This document shows, piece after piece, positions 57,068 through 64,000 of a stretch of 64,000 nt of DNA. How positions within the stretch are numbered: position 1 is the first letter of the stretch; each line of letters opens with the position of its first letter. Under the pieces are notes generated by a model, which was not told where the DNA came from, did no database searches, and worked only from the letters and a program-made list of their open reading frames with translations. The stretch covers positions 707,119 through 771,118 of the forward strand of contig CAWBNK010000034.1 of the NCBI GenBank assembly GCA_963790065.1. Direction: 5' to 3'. Origin of the DNA: Palsa-504 sp963790065. GTDB lineage: Bacteria; Actinomycetota; Actinomycetes; Streptosporangiales; Streptosporangiaceae. Made by a program: the position numbers and the translations under genes.

Positions 57068-58174
57068 ATGACCGTTTCGCTGGATGAGCACACGCTCGGC
57101 GGGCTGCGCTGGATCGTGCTGCGCGGCCCGGACCACGCGGCGTTCGGCGCGCTCGGCGAGCACATGCGGCCGGAGATAGCCGCGCTCACCAGGGATTGGC
57201 CGCTGCTGGCCAGGCTGCGCGCACACGTCTCCCGCCCGCCGGGGCGCGACCGCCTGGCCGCCGTCCGGCAGGCCAGCGCGCAGTATTTTCCTGAGGTCTG
57301 GGCCGAACTGGCCGCGTTCGCCGGTGGAGCCGCCGTCCCGTTCGACGACCTGGCCCTGCTGAACTTCCGCGGCGACCTGGGCCCAGTCGAAGGCGGCATC
57401 GGCTGCAGCGACCTGGCCTGGCGCCGGGAGCGGTCCGTCATCGGCCACAACGAGGACGGCGTGGCCGAGAACATCGGCCACTGCGCCCTGCTCACGCTGG
57501 CCCTGGACGGCCTGCCGGCCGTCACGGCCTTCTGGTATCCGGGCTTCGTGCCCAGCAACGCGTTCTCCGTGACCGGTGACGGGCTGGTGTGCACGATCGA
57601 TCACGTCCCCGTAGCCTCGCCCGGCGACGGCGCAGGTCGGCATTTCGTGGGCCGCGGGCTGCAGCGATCGGCCCGGACCGTCGACGAGGCCGTCGATTAC
57701 CTGCGGGCTCACCCGTCGGCCGGGGGTTTCGGCTACATGCTGGGCGACCCTACCGGCCGGGTGGTCAACGTGGAAGCCATGGCCGGACAGCATGCCATCG
57801 TGGAAGTGGGCCAGGATTCGGGTCCGCTGCTGTGGCATACGAACCACGGGCGGTACCTCCCGGGTGCCGAGGCGTCGCCCGGCGGGAACAGCGTGGCTCG
57901 CGGCGAGATCCTGGGCGCTCTCCCGGTGCCCGCCGAAGACCCGGCCCCAGCCTGGTTCCTGGGCGTCCTGGCCAGCCGGGCCCTGCCGGACGGCGTCCGC
58001 TGCGATCCGGCACCCGGCCACCCGGCCACTACGCTGTGCACCTTCGTCGCCGACCTCACCGCCGGCGAGGCCGTCCTCGTTAACCGCGGCGACCCGCCGG
58101 TCGCGATCCCGCTGCGCGACCTGGCCGAAGGTCATCCGCACGCCCAGCGCCCGGTGCACAGCAGCCTCGGATAA
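57068..58174 (+). CDS. C45-type acyltransferase/hydrolase (Ntn-fold family)
   Basis: This 368-residue protein has the nucleophile Cys in GIGCSDLAWRRE and the family pattern IGHNEDGVAENIGHC and FSVTGDGLVCTIDHV, as in acyl-CoA:6-aminopenicillanate acyltransferase-like peptidases. Members self-cleave before the Cys. ATHTNHGRYLPGAE-like sequence (WHTNHGRYLPG) supports the fold. The natural substrate is unknown; a beta-lactam role should not be assumed. Confidence 0.85.
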   Translation: MTVSLDEHTLGGLRWIVLRGPDHAAFGALGEHMRPEIAALTRDWPLLARLRAHVSRPPGRDRLAAVRQASAQYFPEVWAELAAFAGGAAVPFDDLALLNFRGDLGPVEGGIGCSDLAWRRERSVIGHNEDGVAENIGHCALLTLALDGLPAVTAFWYPGFVPSNAFSVTGDGLVCTIDHVPVASPGDGAGRHFVGRGLQRSARTVDEAVDYLRAHPSAGGFGYMLGDPTGRVVNVEAMAGQHAIVEVGQDSGPLLWHTNHGRYLPGAEASPGGNSVARGEILGALPVPAEDPAPAWFLGVLASRALPDGVRCDPAPGHPATTLCTFVADLTAGEAVLVNRGDPPVAIPLRDLAEGHPHAQRPVHSSLG

Positions 58175-58177
58175 GGG

Positions 58178-58606
58178 TCAGTCGTCGATCATGTGCCGGT
58201 GCCCGGCGGGGCAGGTGCCCATAGTGCAGTCGTAGAAGCCCTCATCGAACACGACGTAGCTCCGCCAGTCAGCGTGGCAGTAGGACTGTTCGCACTCGGG
58301 GCAGTAGAAGGGCGCCATCTCCCAGTCGATCCGCCGTAGCTCGGCCGGATCAGGTTCCTCACTTCCGAGGATCGCGCACACGGCCGCATAGGTGCCCGGC
58401 TCGGCGGCTTTCCACGCGGTGCCGCCGAAGTAGTCCACCACGATCCCGTCCCGCCGGTGGGACTGCGGCCCCAGCGGCGGCCCCATGTCGGTCGGGACGT
58501 CCGCCGGCACGGCCTTGACCACGGCGGCGACGTCGCCGCACGTAGCGCACCGGAAGCTGGCGGCCGCCTCACTGGTCCGCTGCCCGAACCTCGACAACCC
58601 TGTCAC
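58178..58606 (-). CDS. Cysteine-rich zinc-ribbon-like hypothetical protein
   Basis: This 142-residue protein has a CATCG near the N-terminus and, in the C-terminal half, APFYCPECEQSYCHADW followed by CTMGTCPAGHRHMIDD, which could hold a zinc ion. It resembles conserved hypothetical proteins of actinomycetes. No enzyme motif. It converges with the C45-type gene with only a 3-bp gap. Confidence 0.7.
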   Translation of the reverse strand: MTGLSRFGQRTSEAAASFRCATCGDVAAVVKAVPADVPTDMGPPLGPQSHRRDGIVVDYFGGTAWKAAEPGTYAAVCAILGSEEPDPAELRRIDWEMAPFYCPECEQSYCHADWRSYVVFDEGFYDCTMGTCPAGHRHMIDD

Positions 58607-58764
58607 CTGGGGGTACCTCCCGCCGTCGGAGGCTCAGCGGCCGGAAAAGATCGCCCGAATCAATCGCCGGGTCTGCTAGTCGACCATTCTCGGATATAGG
58701 CTACCATCGCGTGGAACGGATGCGCGGGCGTTCGCTGGTCGCAGGCCGCGGACGAAGGGCCAGG

Positions 58765-58989
58765 TCATCGTCCCCGCAGGAACCGGCTTCGGCGCAGCGC
58801 CCACCACGATCCGCCACTTACCCTCAGCGCGTCGCGGCTCAGGCCGTGCAAGACGTGGCCGCGGCCGAAGCTCACGTCGTAGCTGCCGAAGAATCCCACC
58901 TTGACCACCCGTCCCGGCGTCCCCGCAGGCACGCTCCCCAGGCCCAGCGTCCGTGCGGCCCTCACCGGTTGCCCTCTGCGCAGCGGCAT
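58765..58989 (-). CDS. Small beta-barrel-like (SH3-type) hypothetical protein
   Basis: This 74-residue protein has VRAARTLGLGSVPAGTPGRVV and VGFFGSYDVSFGRGHVLHGLSRDAL, a pattern like the small beta-barrel proteins that follow Pro-Gly-Thr turns in actinomycetes. GGGGAGCAGG precedes the ATG. Function is unknown. It stands at the start of the lower-GC accessory end of the window. Confidence 0.5.
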   Translation of the reverse strand: MPLRRGQPVRAARTLGLGSVPAGTPGRVVKVGFFGSYDVSFGRGHVLHGLSRDALRVSGGSWWALRRSRFLRGR

Positions 58990-59040
58990 AACCTGCTCCC
59001 CAGCCCAAGGGAGCCCCGTGAGCGGCTCCGCGCGGGCATC

Positions 59041-59316
59041 TCAGGAGTCCAGCGGCTGCCCATAAGGACCCCACCGCTCGCGGAAGTACCCGATGATCTT
59101 CTCAGCCTGCGCATGGCTTACCTCGATAAGTTCGTCCTCGAAATCGCCGCGCTCCCACTCAGCGATAATCGGCGTGAACTTCCAGCTAAGGTCCTTCCGC
59201 AGGCCCTCATCGGTAAACCCGTCGCCGTCGAACTCTAGCCGCCGGAGCAAACCGTACGGATTATCTATGGTACGAGCACCGCCGATGACCGCGTAGAAAG
59301 TGATCTTGTCAGGCAT
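59041..59316 (-). CDS. Small protein paired with the RelA/SpoT-fold protein (possible immunity or antitoxin)
   Basis: The ATG at 59316 follows directly on the stop of the upstream gene (TAG-ATG), so translation is coupled. The 91-residue protein has ITFYAVIGGARTIDNPYGLL, DEGLRKDLSWKFTPII and VSHAQAEKIIGYFRERWG. A damaged homologue lies at 43186-43441. It belongs to a small-protein family that I recall as frequent in actinomycetes with unknown function. Its position after a putative toxin makes an immunity or antitoxin role the best inference. Confidence 0.65.
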   Translation of the reverse strand: MPDKITFYAVIGGARTIDNPYGLLRRLEFDGDGFTDEGLRKDLSWKFTPIIAEWERGDFEDELIEVSHAQAEKIIGYFRERWGPYGQPLDS

Positions 59317-60252
59317 CTAGAGTCCATCCTTCTTGAAGTCTGGAATGTCGGCGGCGCCGCCTGGGGCCGCGATATGCGAACACACCTCGCGTTGGAATGC
59401 CTTGAGCTCCGTGCGTTCATCGTCAGAAGTCCGAGCGTCGCGGATCCGTTCATAGGAGTCATGGGTAACGTAATGCTTGGCGTGGAAGCTCTCCGGTGTA
59501 TGGACCTGCACTTCAAAGCGCTGCTCTTCCATGGTGACCCACCGGGTGTTGATTCCTTTGTATTCAGACCTATTCCATGAATTCTTGCTTTCGTACATCT
59601 CGTACCCGAGGCTTTCCAACCGCTCCTTGATGCCGTAGTAGCCCGTTGTGTAGGTCTCCGAACGTACGCAGAACGTATAACGGATCGCGTCCGGTATCTG
59701 CCCTAGGATTTCGGTCGGAGTCTTGTCTGGCTGGCCCTCCAGTCTCTCCGCGAGCTTCTCCTTCAGGCGGTCGTCGTCCTTGACGCGGAACTTGAAGCCC
59801 GCCAGATATCCGCCTTGGGCATTGTCCTGCTCGACCTGCTGCACGTCCGTCGAGATCGTCGGCTCGGCCTGGCGGACCCGGCCGATCAGCGAGACTGCCT
59901 CCGCGTGCCGGTCGGGTTTCAGGTAGAAGCCCCCGTGGCTGCGATACGACCCCGGCGGGTCGGCCGAACAATCCGCCGCCGGCTGCTGGTCGGCTGGCCA
60001 TCGTTCTTGGTAGTCCTTCCGCATCTCGAGAAGCCTGGGCACCTGGTCCCAGTAGCTTCGCCGGTCGTTCCCATCAGGCTGCTGACCAACCTCCGCCTGG
60101 TCCCGCGTTTCCGGGGCAACGTGCGCCCGCACCGCCTCATAGGCTCGGTCGCGTTCGTCCGGGTCGGGCATCTCGCGGGGCCTCGGTCGGTCCGTGCCGC
60201 CTCCAGCAGGCTCAGGCCGGTCAGGCTCATCTGGCAGATCCAGCGCCTCCAC
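59317..60252 (-). CDS. Putative RelA/SpoT-fold nucleotidyltransferase, toxin-like
   Basis: This 311-residue protein has a low-complexity acidic N-terminus of about 95 residues. The C-terminal domain has FKFRVKDDDRLKEKLAERL, IPDAIRYTF, GYEMYESKNSW, SEYKGINTRW, RFEVQVHTPES and HDSYERIRD. This order matches (p)ppGpp synthetase-like domains (RxK, IxDxxR, YxGI, E-Q-H/R-T, H..YE), as in toxic small synthetases and polymorphic-toxin tails. The assignment is by motif order and not by search. GTG start, with the small partner gene immediately after. Confidence 0.5.
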   Translation of the reverse strand: MEALDLPDEPDRPEPAGGGTDRPRPREMPDPDERDRAYEAVRAHVAPETRDQAEVGQQPDGNDRRSYWDQVPRLLEMRKDYQERWPADQQPAADCSADPPGSYRSHGGFYLKPDRHAEAVSLIGRVRQAEPTISTDVQQVEQDNAQGGYLAGFKFRVKDDDRLKEKLAERLEGQPDKTPTEILGQIPDAIRYTFCVRSETYTTGYYGIKERLESLGYEMYESKNSWNRSEYKGINTRWVTMEEQRFEVQVHTPESFHAKHYVTHDSYERIRDARTSDDERTELKAFQREVCSHIAAPGGAADIPDFKKDGL

Positions 60253-60533
60253 GACACTCCATATGGCACAACAAGTAATCGGTCAATCATTTTAGGTGAG
60301 ATCAGTCCGCCGTAGACGGGATAAATCGAACGATCCGATGACGTCCGACACCATATGGTCAGCCCACGATCCAGGTCGAGAGCAGGCCACCTTGATCATT
60401 CGCGCCGAGGAGTATCGCGGCTGGTCCCATCCCATAACGGCCATCGTGCCGTCTGGTCTTATCAGGGTCGGCTGACGTCTTCGCGGGCCAAACTCCGCCG
60501 ACGATTGCGATCCCTCGTTGATTCCGGGGGCGG
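60253..60533. other. Intergenic region upstream of the toxin-like gene
   Basis: No supported gene. The region is lower in GC than the core genome and includes the candidate promoter at 60258-60286. Long frames here on either strand are shadows without family features. Confidence 0.5.
60258..60286 (-). promoter_or_regulatory. Candidate promoter of the toxin-like gene (leaderless transcript)
   Basis: On the minus strand TTGACC (60281-60286) and TATGGA (60258-60263) are 17 nt apart. The predicted transcript start falls at or next to the GTG at 60252, so the mRNA would be leaderless, which is common in actinomycetes. Confidence 0.4.
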
Positions 60534-60663
60534 TTACCCGGGGCGGGGTGGGGGGCTGTGGCTGCGGATGGTCTTGCCGTCGGGGCTGGTGACCTGGCTG
60601 GTGCCGTCGGGGTGGACGGTCAGGGTCCAGCCGAGCTGGTGGAGCAGCACATGATGGTGCCAC
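60534..60663 (-). pseudogene. C-terminal end of a DUF222/13E12-type HNH endonuclease, cut by the RIT element
   Basis: Reading the minus strand from the element border, the frame gives WWHHHVLLHQLGWTLTVHPD, then TSQVTSPDGKTIRSHSPP, with a TAA at 60534. CWWHHH...GW.L..HPDG is the usual end of actinobacterial 13E12-repeat HNH proteins. The cysteine codon lies inside the terminal repeat of the mobile element. The remaining N-terminal part should lie beyond the right edge of the window on the minus strand. Confidence 0.75.
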
Positions 60664-60696
60664 CAGCATTATGCGTATTGCCGGATTATGCGTACT
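60664..60696 (+). repeat. Left terminal inverted repeat of the RIT element
   Basis: The 33-bp end begins CAGCATTATGCGTATTGCCG and contains two direct copies of ATTATGCGTA, probably paired recombinase-binding sites. A further CGCATAAT occurs about 60 bp inside the element (near 60757). Confidence 0.9.
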
Positions 60697-60808
60697 GGGT
60701 GCCTGCGGTTCGGTGTCGGCGCTGGTGTGGATGTGAGCCGGGCGGTGATTCGTCCGCATAATCGGGCTGGCTGGTGGAGCCTCCTCTCAAAGACCAGAGG
60801 AGGCGATC

Positions 60809-62014
60809 ATGAAACAGCCATCGATGGTCCGCTTGAGCGGACCGCTCGTCCCGTTCGCCGACGGCTTCGGTGCTGCGCTGGCCGACCTCGGCTATACGCC
60901 GTTGTCGGCGGCAAATCAGCTGCGTGTCATGGCGCATCTGAGCCGGTGGCTGGAGGTTAGCCAGCTCAGCCCGCGACAGCTCACGGCCGAGCGGGCCGGG
61001 GAGTTTCTCGCGGCACGCCGTGCTGCTGGGTATACGTGCTGGCGCTCGCTGAAGGGACTGGCTCCGCTGCTGGGGTACCTGCGTTCGGTGGGGGTGGTGC
61101 CCGTCTGGGTGTGTGAGCCTGCCTGCGATGGGGCGGGGCGCCTGGTGGAGGAGTACGGCAGCTATCTGCGCACCGAGCGGGGACTGGCCGAGTCGACCAT
61201 CGGCCGGTATGAGGAGGTAGCTCGCCGCTTCCTGGCTGTCCTGGCCAGGCGGGGCGTGGACACGGCCGGCGTCAGCACGGCGCTGGTGACCGGCTTCGTC
61301 CGTGAGGAGTGCGCCGGCCAGAGCGTGGCCATGGCTAAAAACCTCGTCACCGACCTGCGGGCGTTCCTGCGTTTCATGCATGTCGCCGGGCACGTGCCGG
61401 TCTCGCTGGTCCCGGCGGTGCCTTCGGTGGCCGGGTGGCGGATCGCCACGCTGCCCCGCCCGCCCGAGCCGGCGGTCCTGGCGGCGCTGCTGGCAAGCTG
61501 CGACCGGCGCCGGCCGGCCGGGCTGCGTGATCACGCCATCTTGACCCTGCTCATCCGCCTGGGGCTACGAGCGGGCGAGGTAGCCGCCCTGGAGCTCGGT
61601 GATCTTGACTGGCTTAGAGGGGAGGTCCTGGTGCGGGGTAAGGGAACACGCCTGGACCGCCTGCCGCTGCCAGTCGACGTCGGCGAAGCGGTCGCCGGCT
61701 ACCTGCACCGGGGCCGGCGGCCAAGCCCGCGCCGGGAGGTCTTCCTCCGGATGCGGGCACCGCAGGGCCCGCTCAGCGGGGGCGGAGTAAGCGAGGTCGT
61801 CCGCCAGGCGTGCCGGCGCTGCGGGATCGAGCCCTTCGGCGCGCACCGCCTTCGTCACGGCACGGCCAGCGAACTGCTCGCCCGCGGCGTCCCGCTGGAG
61901 GAGATCGCCCAGGTGCTGCGCCATCGCAGCATCTCCAGCACCGCCATCTACGCCAAGATCGACCATCGCTCGCTGCGGGCGCTGGCCCAGCCGTGGCCCG
62001 GGACAGCATCATGA
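60809..62014 (+). CDS. RIT tyrosine recombinase A
   Basis: This 401-residue protein is the first of the trio. The catalytic residues are visible in order: Arg in RLGLRAGEVAALEL, Lys in VRGKGTRLDRLPL, HRLRHGTASELL, and His with Tyr in LRHRSISSTAIYAKID. GAGGAGG precedes the ATG at good spacing. Its N-terminal half has SAM-like core-binding segments (WLEVSQLSPRQLTAERAGEF). It overlaps the second gene by 4 nt. Confidence 0.93.
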   Translation: MKQPSMVRLSGPLVPFADGFGAALADLGYTPLSAANQLRVMAHLSRWLEVSQLSPRQLTAERAGEFLAARRAAGYTCWRSLKGLAPLLGYLRSVGVVPVWVCEPACDGAGRLVEEYGSYLRTERGLAESTIGRYEEVARRFLAVLARRGVDTAGVSTALVTGFVREECAGQSVAMAKNLVTDLRAFLRFMHVAGHVPVSLVPAVPSVAGWRIATLPRPPEPAVLAALLASCDRRRPAGLRDHAILTLLIRLGLRAGEVAALELGDLDWLRGEVLVRGKGTRLDRLPLPVDVGEAVAGYLHRGRRPSPRREVFLRMRAPQGPLSGGGVSEVVRQACRRCGIEPFGAHRLRHGTASELLARGVPLEEIAQVLRHRSISSTAIYAKIDHRSLRALAQPWPGTAS

Positions 62015-62928
62015 GCGCGCTCAGATCCCGCCTCGAGGACTACCTCGAGCTGCGGCGCGGCCTCGGCTTCAAGCTCGGCCGGACCGGGCAGCTGCTCGGA
62101 CTGTTCGTCTCCTGGCTCGATGAGCTCGGCCAGCCCCGCATCACCACCGACCTGGCCTATGCGTGGGCCTGCCTGCCCGAAGACGCCGACCCGTCGTGGT
62201 GGGCAGCCCGCTACCAGGCCACCCGCGGCTTCGCCCGCTACCTGGCCACCATCGACCCGGCGAGCGAGGTGCCGCCAGCCGGCCTGCTCACCGCCCGGTC
62301 GCGGCGAGCCGAGCCGTACCCCTACCGCGAGGACCACATCCTGGCCCTGATGGCAGCCGCCGGGTCGATCCGCTCGCCGCTGCGGGCAGCCACCTACCAG
62401 ACCCTGATCGGCCTTTTGTGGTCCACGGGCCTTCGCGTCGGGGAGGCGATCGCCCTGGACCGCGACGACGCCATACCCGGCAGCGGCGTGCTCGTGGTGC
62501 GCAACGCCAAGTTCCGCAAGTCCCGCGAGGTGCCTCTGCACCACAGCGTCAGCGACGCCCTGAGCAACTACGCGGCCATCCGCGACCGGCTGTGCCCGAT
62601 CCCGCTCACGCCCGGCTTCTTCGTCTCGGTCACCGGGAAGCGCCTGATCTACAACAACGTCCATTTCACCTTCCATAACCTTGTCAGGCAAGCCGGGCTC
62701 ACCCGCAGGTCACCTCGCTGCCGCCCGCGCATCCACGACCTGCGTCACGCTTTCGTGCTCCGGGCCTACGCCACCGCCCCGAGCGCAGATCCCCTCTACC
62801 GGGCCCAGGTAGCCACGATCGTCGGCCACGTCAGCCCCGCATCGACCTACTGGTACCTCGACGGCCGCCCCGAGCTGCTCGACCGGGCAGTGGCGCGCCT
62901 GGAAGCCCGCTCAGGACACCAGCAATGA
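62011..62928 (+). CDS. RIT tyrosine recombinase B
   Basis: The ATG at 62011 overlaps the stop of recombinase A (ATGA), giving 305 residues; an upstream in-frame start inside gene A is not supported. Catalytic residues are Arg in WSTGLRVGEAIALD, Lys in NAKFRKSREVPLH, HDLRHAFVLRAY, and His plus Tyr in IVGHVSPASTYWYL. The N-terminal segment contains LRRGLGFKLGRTGQLLGLF. It overlaps the third recombinase by 4 nt. Confidence 0.92.
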   Translation: MSALRSRLEDYLELRRGLGFKLGRTGQLLGLFVSWLDELGQPRITTDLAYAWACLPEDADPSWWAARYQATRGFARYLATIDPASEVPPAGLLTARSRRAEPYPYREDHILALMAAAGSIRSPLRAATYQTLIGLLWSTGLRVGEAIALDRDDAIPGSGVLVVRNAKFRKSREVPLHHSVSDALSNYAAIRDRLCPIPLTPGFFVSVTGKRLIYNNVHFTFHNLVRQAGLTRRSPRCRPRIHDLRHAFVLRAYATAPSADPLYRAQVATIVGHVSPASTYWYLDGRPELLDRAVARLEARSGHQQ

Positions 62929-63914
62929 GCGCCCTCGCCCCGCTCCTGCAGTCGTTCTTCCTCGAGCGGCTCGGCCGCCAGCGCCAGGCCAGCCCGCAGA
63001 CGATCAGCGCCTACCGGGACTGCTTCAAGCTGCTCCTCGCCTTCGCCGCCCGCCAACGCGGCAAGCCGCCCTCACGCCTGCAAGTGGAAGACCTCGACGC
63101 TGGCCTGATCGCCGCGTTCCTCGACCACCTCGAACACCAGCGGCACAACTCGGTACGAACCCGCAACGCACGCCTGGCGGCCGTGCACTCGCTGTTCTCC
63201 TACGCCGCGCTCCGCTGCCCCGAGCAGGCCGCCACCATCGAGCGGGTCCTCGCCATCCCGCAAAAACGCTTCCAGCCGGCACTGGTCAGCTTTCTTGACC
63301 ATCAAGAGGTAGCGGCACTGCTGCGGGCACCAGACCGCACATCCTGGACCGGGCGCCGAGACCATGCTCTCCTCGCCGTCGCCGCCGAAAGCGGTCTTCG
63401 GGTCTCTGAGCTGACCGCCCTGCGGATCGCTGACATGCGCACCGGATCCAGCACCTACCTGCGCTGCCAGGGGAAAGGCCGCAAGGAACGCTCGACACCG
63501 CTCACCTCGGCAACCTCAGCCGTGCTGCGCACCTGGCTCAAAGAACGCGGCGGCAGCGAACAGGACCCGGTCTTCCCCACCCGCAAGGGCGGCGCCCTCG
63601 GCCGCAGCGCCGTCGAGCACCTCATCGCCAAATACGCCGCCCTGGCAGCAAGCAACCACCCGCCACTCGCGTCCAAGCACGTCACCCCCCACGTGCTCCG
63701 CCACACAGCTGCGATGGCCCTGCTCCATGCCGGCGTCGACACCTCCGTGATCACGCTCTGGCTAGGACACCAAAGCGTCGAGACAACCCAGATCTACCTG
63801 CACGCCGACATGACGATCAAAGAACAAGCCCTCGCCCGGACAACCCCGCCCGAGACCACGCCAGGACGCTACAAGCCCCCAGACGCGCTCCTGGCATTCC
63901 TCGACAGGCTCTGA
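62925..63914 (+). CDS. RIT tyrosine recombinase C
   Basis: This 329-residue protein is the last of the trio, starting at ATG 62925 over the stop of recombinase B. Catalytic residues are Arg in AESGLRVSELTAL, Lys in QGKGRKERSTPL, HVLRHTAAMALLHAG, and His plus Tyr in WLGHQSVETTQIYLHAD. It ends 54 bp before the right terminal repeat, so the element carries no further gene. Confidence 0.93.
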   Translation: MSALAPLLQSFFLERLGRQRQASPQTISAYRDCFKLLLAFAARQRGKPPSRLQVEDLDAGLIAAFLDHLEHQRHNSVRTRNARLAAVHSLFSYAALRCPEQAATIERVLAIPQKRFQPALVSFLDHQEVAALLRAPDRTSWTGRRDHALLAVAAESGLRVSELTALRIADMRTGSSTYLRCQGKGRKERSTPLTSATSAVLRTWLKERGGSEQDPVFPTRKGGALGRSAVEHLIAKYAALAASNHPPLASKHVTPHVLRHTAAMALLHAGVDTSVITLWLGHQSVETTQIYLHADMTIKEQALARTTPPETTPGRYKPPDALLAFLDRL

Positions 63915-63967
63915 TTATGCAGATCCCCACACGCGCAAACCCCGCCTCACCAGCAATCCCAGCGCGA

Positions 63968-64000
63968 AGTATGCATAATCCGGCAATACGCATAATGCTG
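63968..64000 (-). repeat. Right terminal inverted repeat of the RIT element
   Basis: The reverse complement matches the left repeat at 32 of 33 positions; the inner ATTATGC copy has A for G at one site. The repeat ends exactly at the window edge, so the flanking target bases are not visible. Confidence 0.9.

Larger units (their letters stand above)
60664..64000 (+). mobile_element. Recombinase-in-trio (RIT) element
   Basis: Three tyrosine recombinase genes of different length overlap by ATGA and share one strand, the defining feature of RIT elements. The element is bounded by 33-bp inverted repeats with one mismatch (60664-60696 and 63968-64000), and the right repeat ends on the last base of the window. 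The total length is about 3.3 kb with no cargo gene. It interrupts an HNH-endonuclease gene. Confidence 0.92.

Noticed and set aside
57068..58174. Penicillin-biosynthesis acyltransferase
   Set aside because: The fold is C45/Ntn-like but no beta-lactam biosynthesis genes are near, so only the broad family is assigned.

Overview
The window is GC-rich throughout (roughly 70% by eye, with GTG starts and very long antisense shadow frames). Its core genes (gltBD, pdtaR, polA, rpsA, coaE, uvrB, pyrG, ald, xerD) and accessory families (PknG-like kinase, SARP regulator, F420-type oxidoreductase, class F sortase, DUF2293, 13E12-type HNH) point to an actinomycete. Streptomyces or Streptosporangiales-like relatives fit best, but the genus cannot be read from this sequence.

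Layout. 0-1.8 kb: end of gltB plus gltD (glutamate synthase). 1.8-13.0 kb: a co-oriented phospho-signalling cluster of FHA protein (frame-broken), GlnX-like membrane sensor, coiled-coil protein, PknG-like kinase, PP2C, vWA protein, second FHA protein and second PP2C. 13.0-13.9 kb: a low-GC LAGLIDADG-type protein gene directly downstream of an unusual tRNA with a CAA anticodon, both on the minus strand. 14-21.5 kb: pdtaR, a hot-dog thioesterase remnant, a secreted aldose epimerase behind a LacI-type operator, polA, and rpsA with a strong terminator. 21.6-25.7 kb: an ECF sigma/anti-sigma pair, MaoC, IclR and two meta-cleavage-type hydratase/decarboxylase genes. 25.7-29 kb: a MITE-like inverted-repeat segment, a frame-broken coaE, and a frame-broken SARP/hydrolase/cyclase regulator with candidate operator repeats. 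29-43 kb: methyltransferase, uvrB, pyrG-NUDIX-ald-xerD, then a minus-strand group of epimerase, Sir2 and hydrolase, and an acyl-CoA synthetase. 43-58.6 kb: mixed accessory and cell-envelope genes (DUF4397 protein plus class F sortase, ECF-SnoaL sigma, HipA-like/DUF3037 pair, two HAD paralogues, P450, D,D-carboxypeptidase, C45-type hydrolase). 58.7-64 kb: an accessory end with a putative RelA/SpoT-fold toxin and its small partner, the 3' end of an HNH-endonuclease gene, and a complete recombinase-in-trio (RIT) element whose right inverted repeat ends on the last base of the window.

Functional links. The kinase cluster beside gltBD recalls the mycobacterial GlnX-GlnH-PknG-GarA pathway, which adjusts glutamate metabolism to amino-acid supply; here glnH is absent and the FHA, phosphatase and zinc-ribbon parts are multiplied. 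At 58-60 kb the putative toxin and the small protein are directly adjacent, and a damaged homologue of the small protein sits at 43 kb.

Several genes carry single-base frame lesions (FHA-1, coaE, SARP, DUF2293, the small protein at 43 kb) and two also have internal deletions. Some lesions may be read or assembly errors; the deletions are genuine decay.
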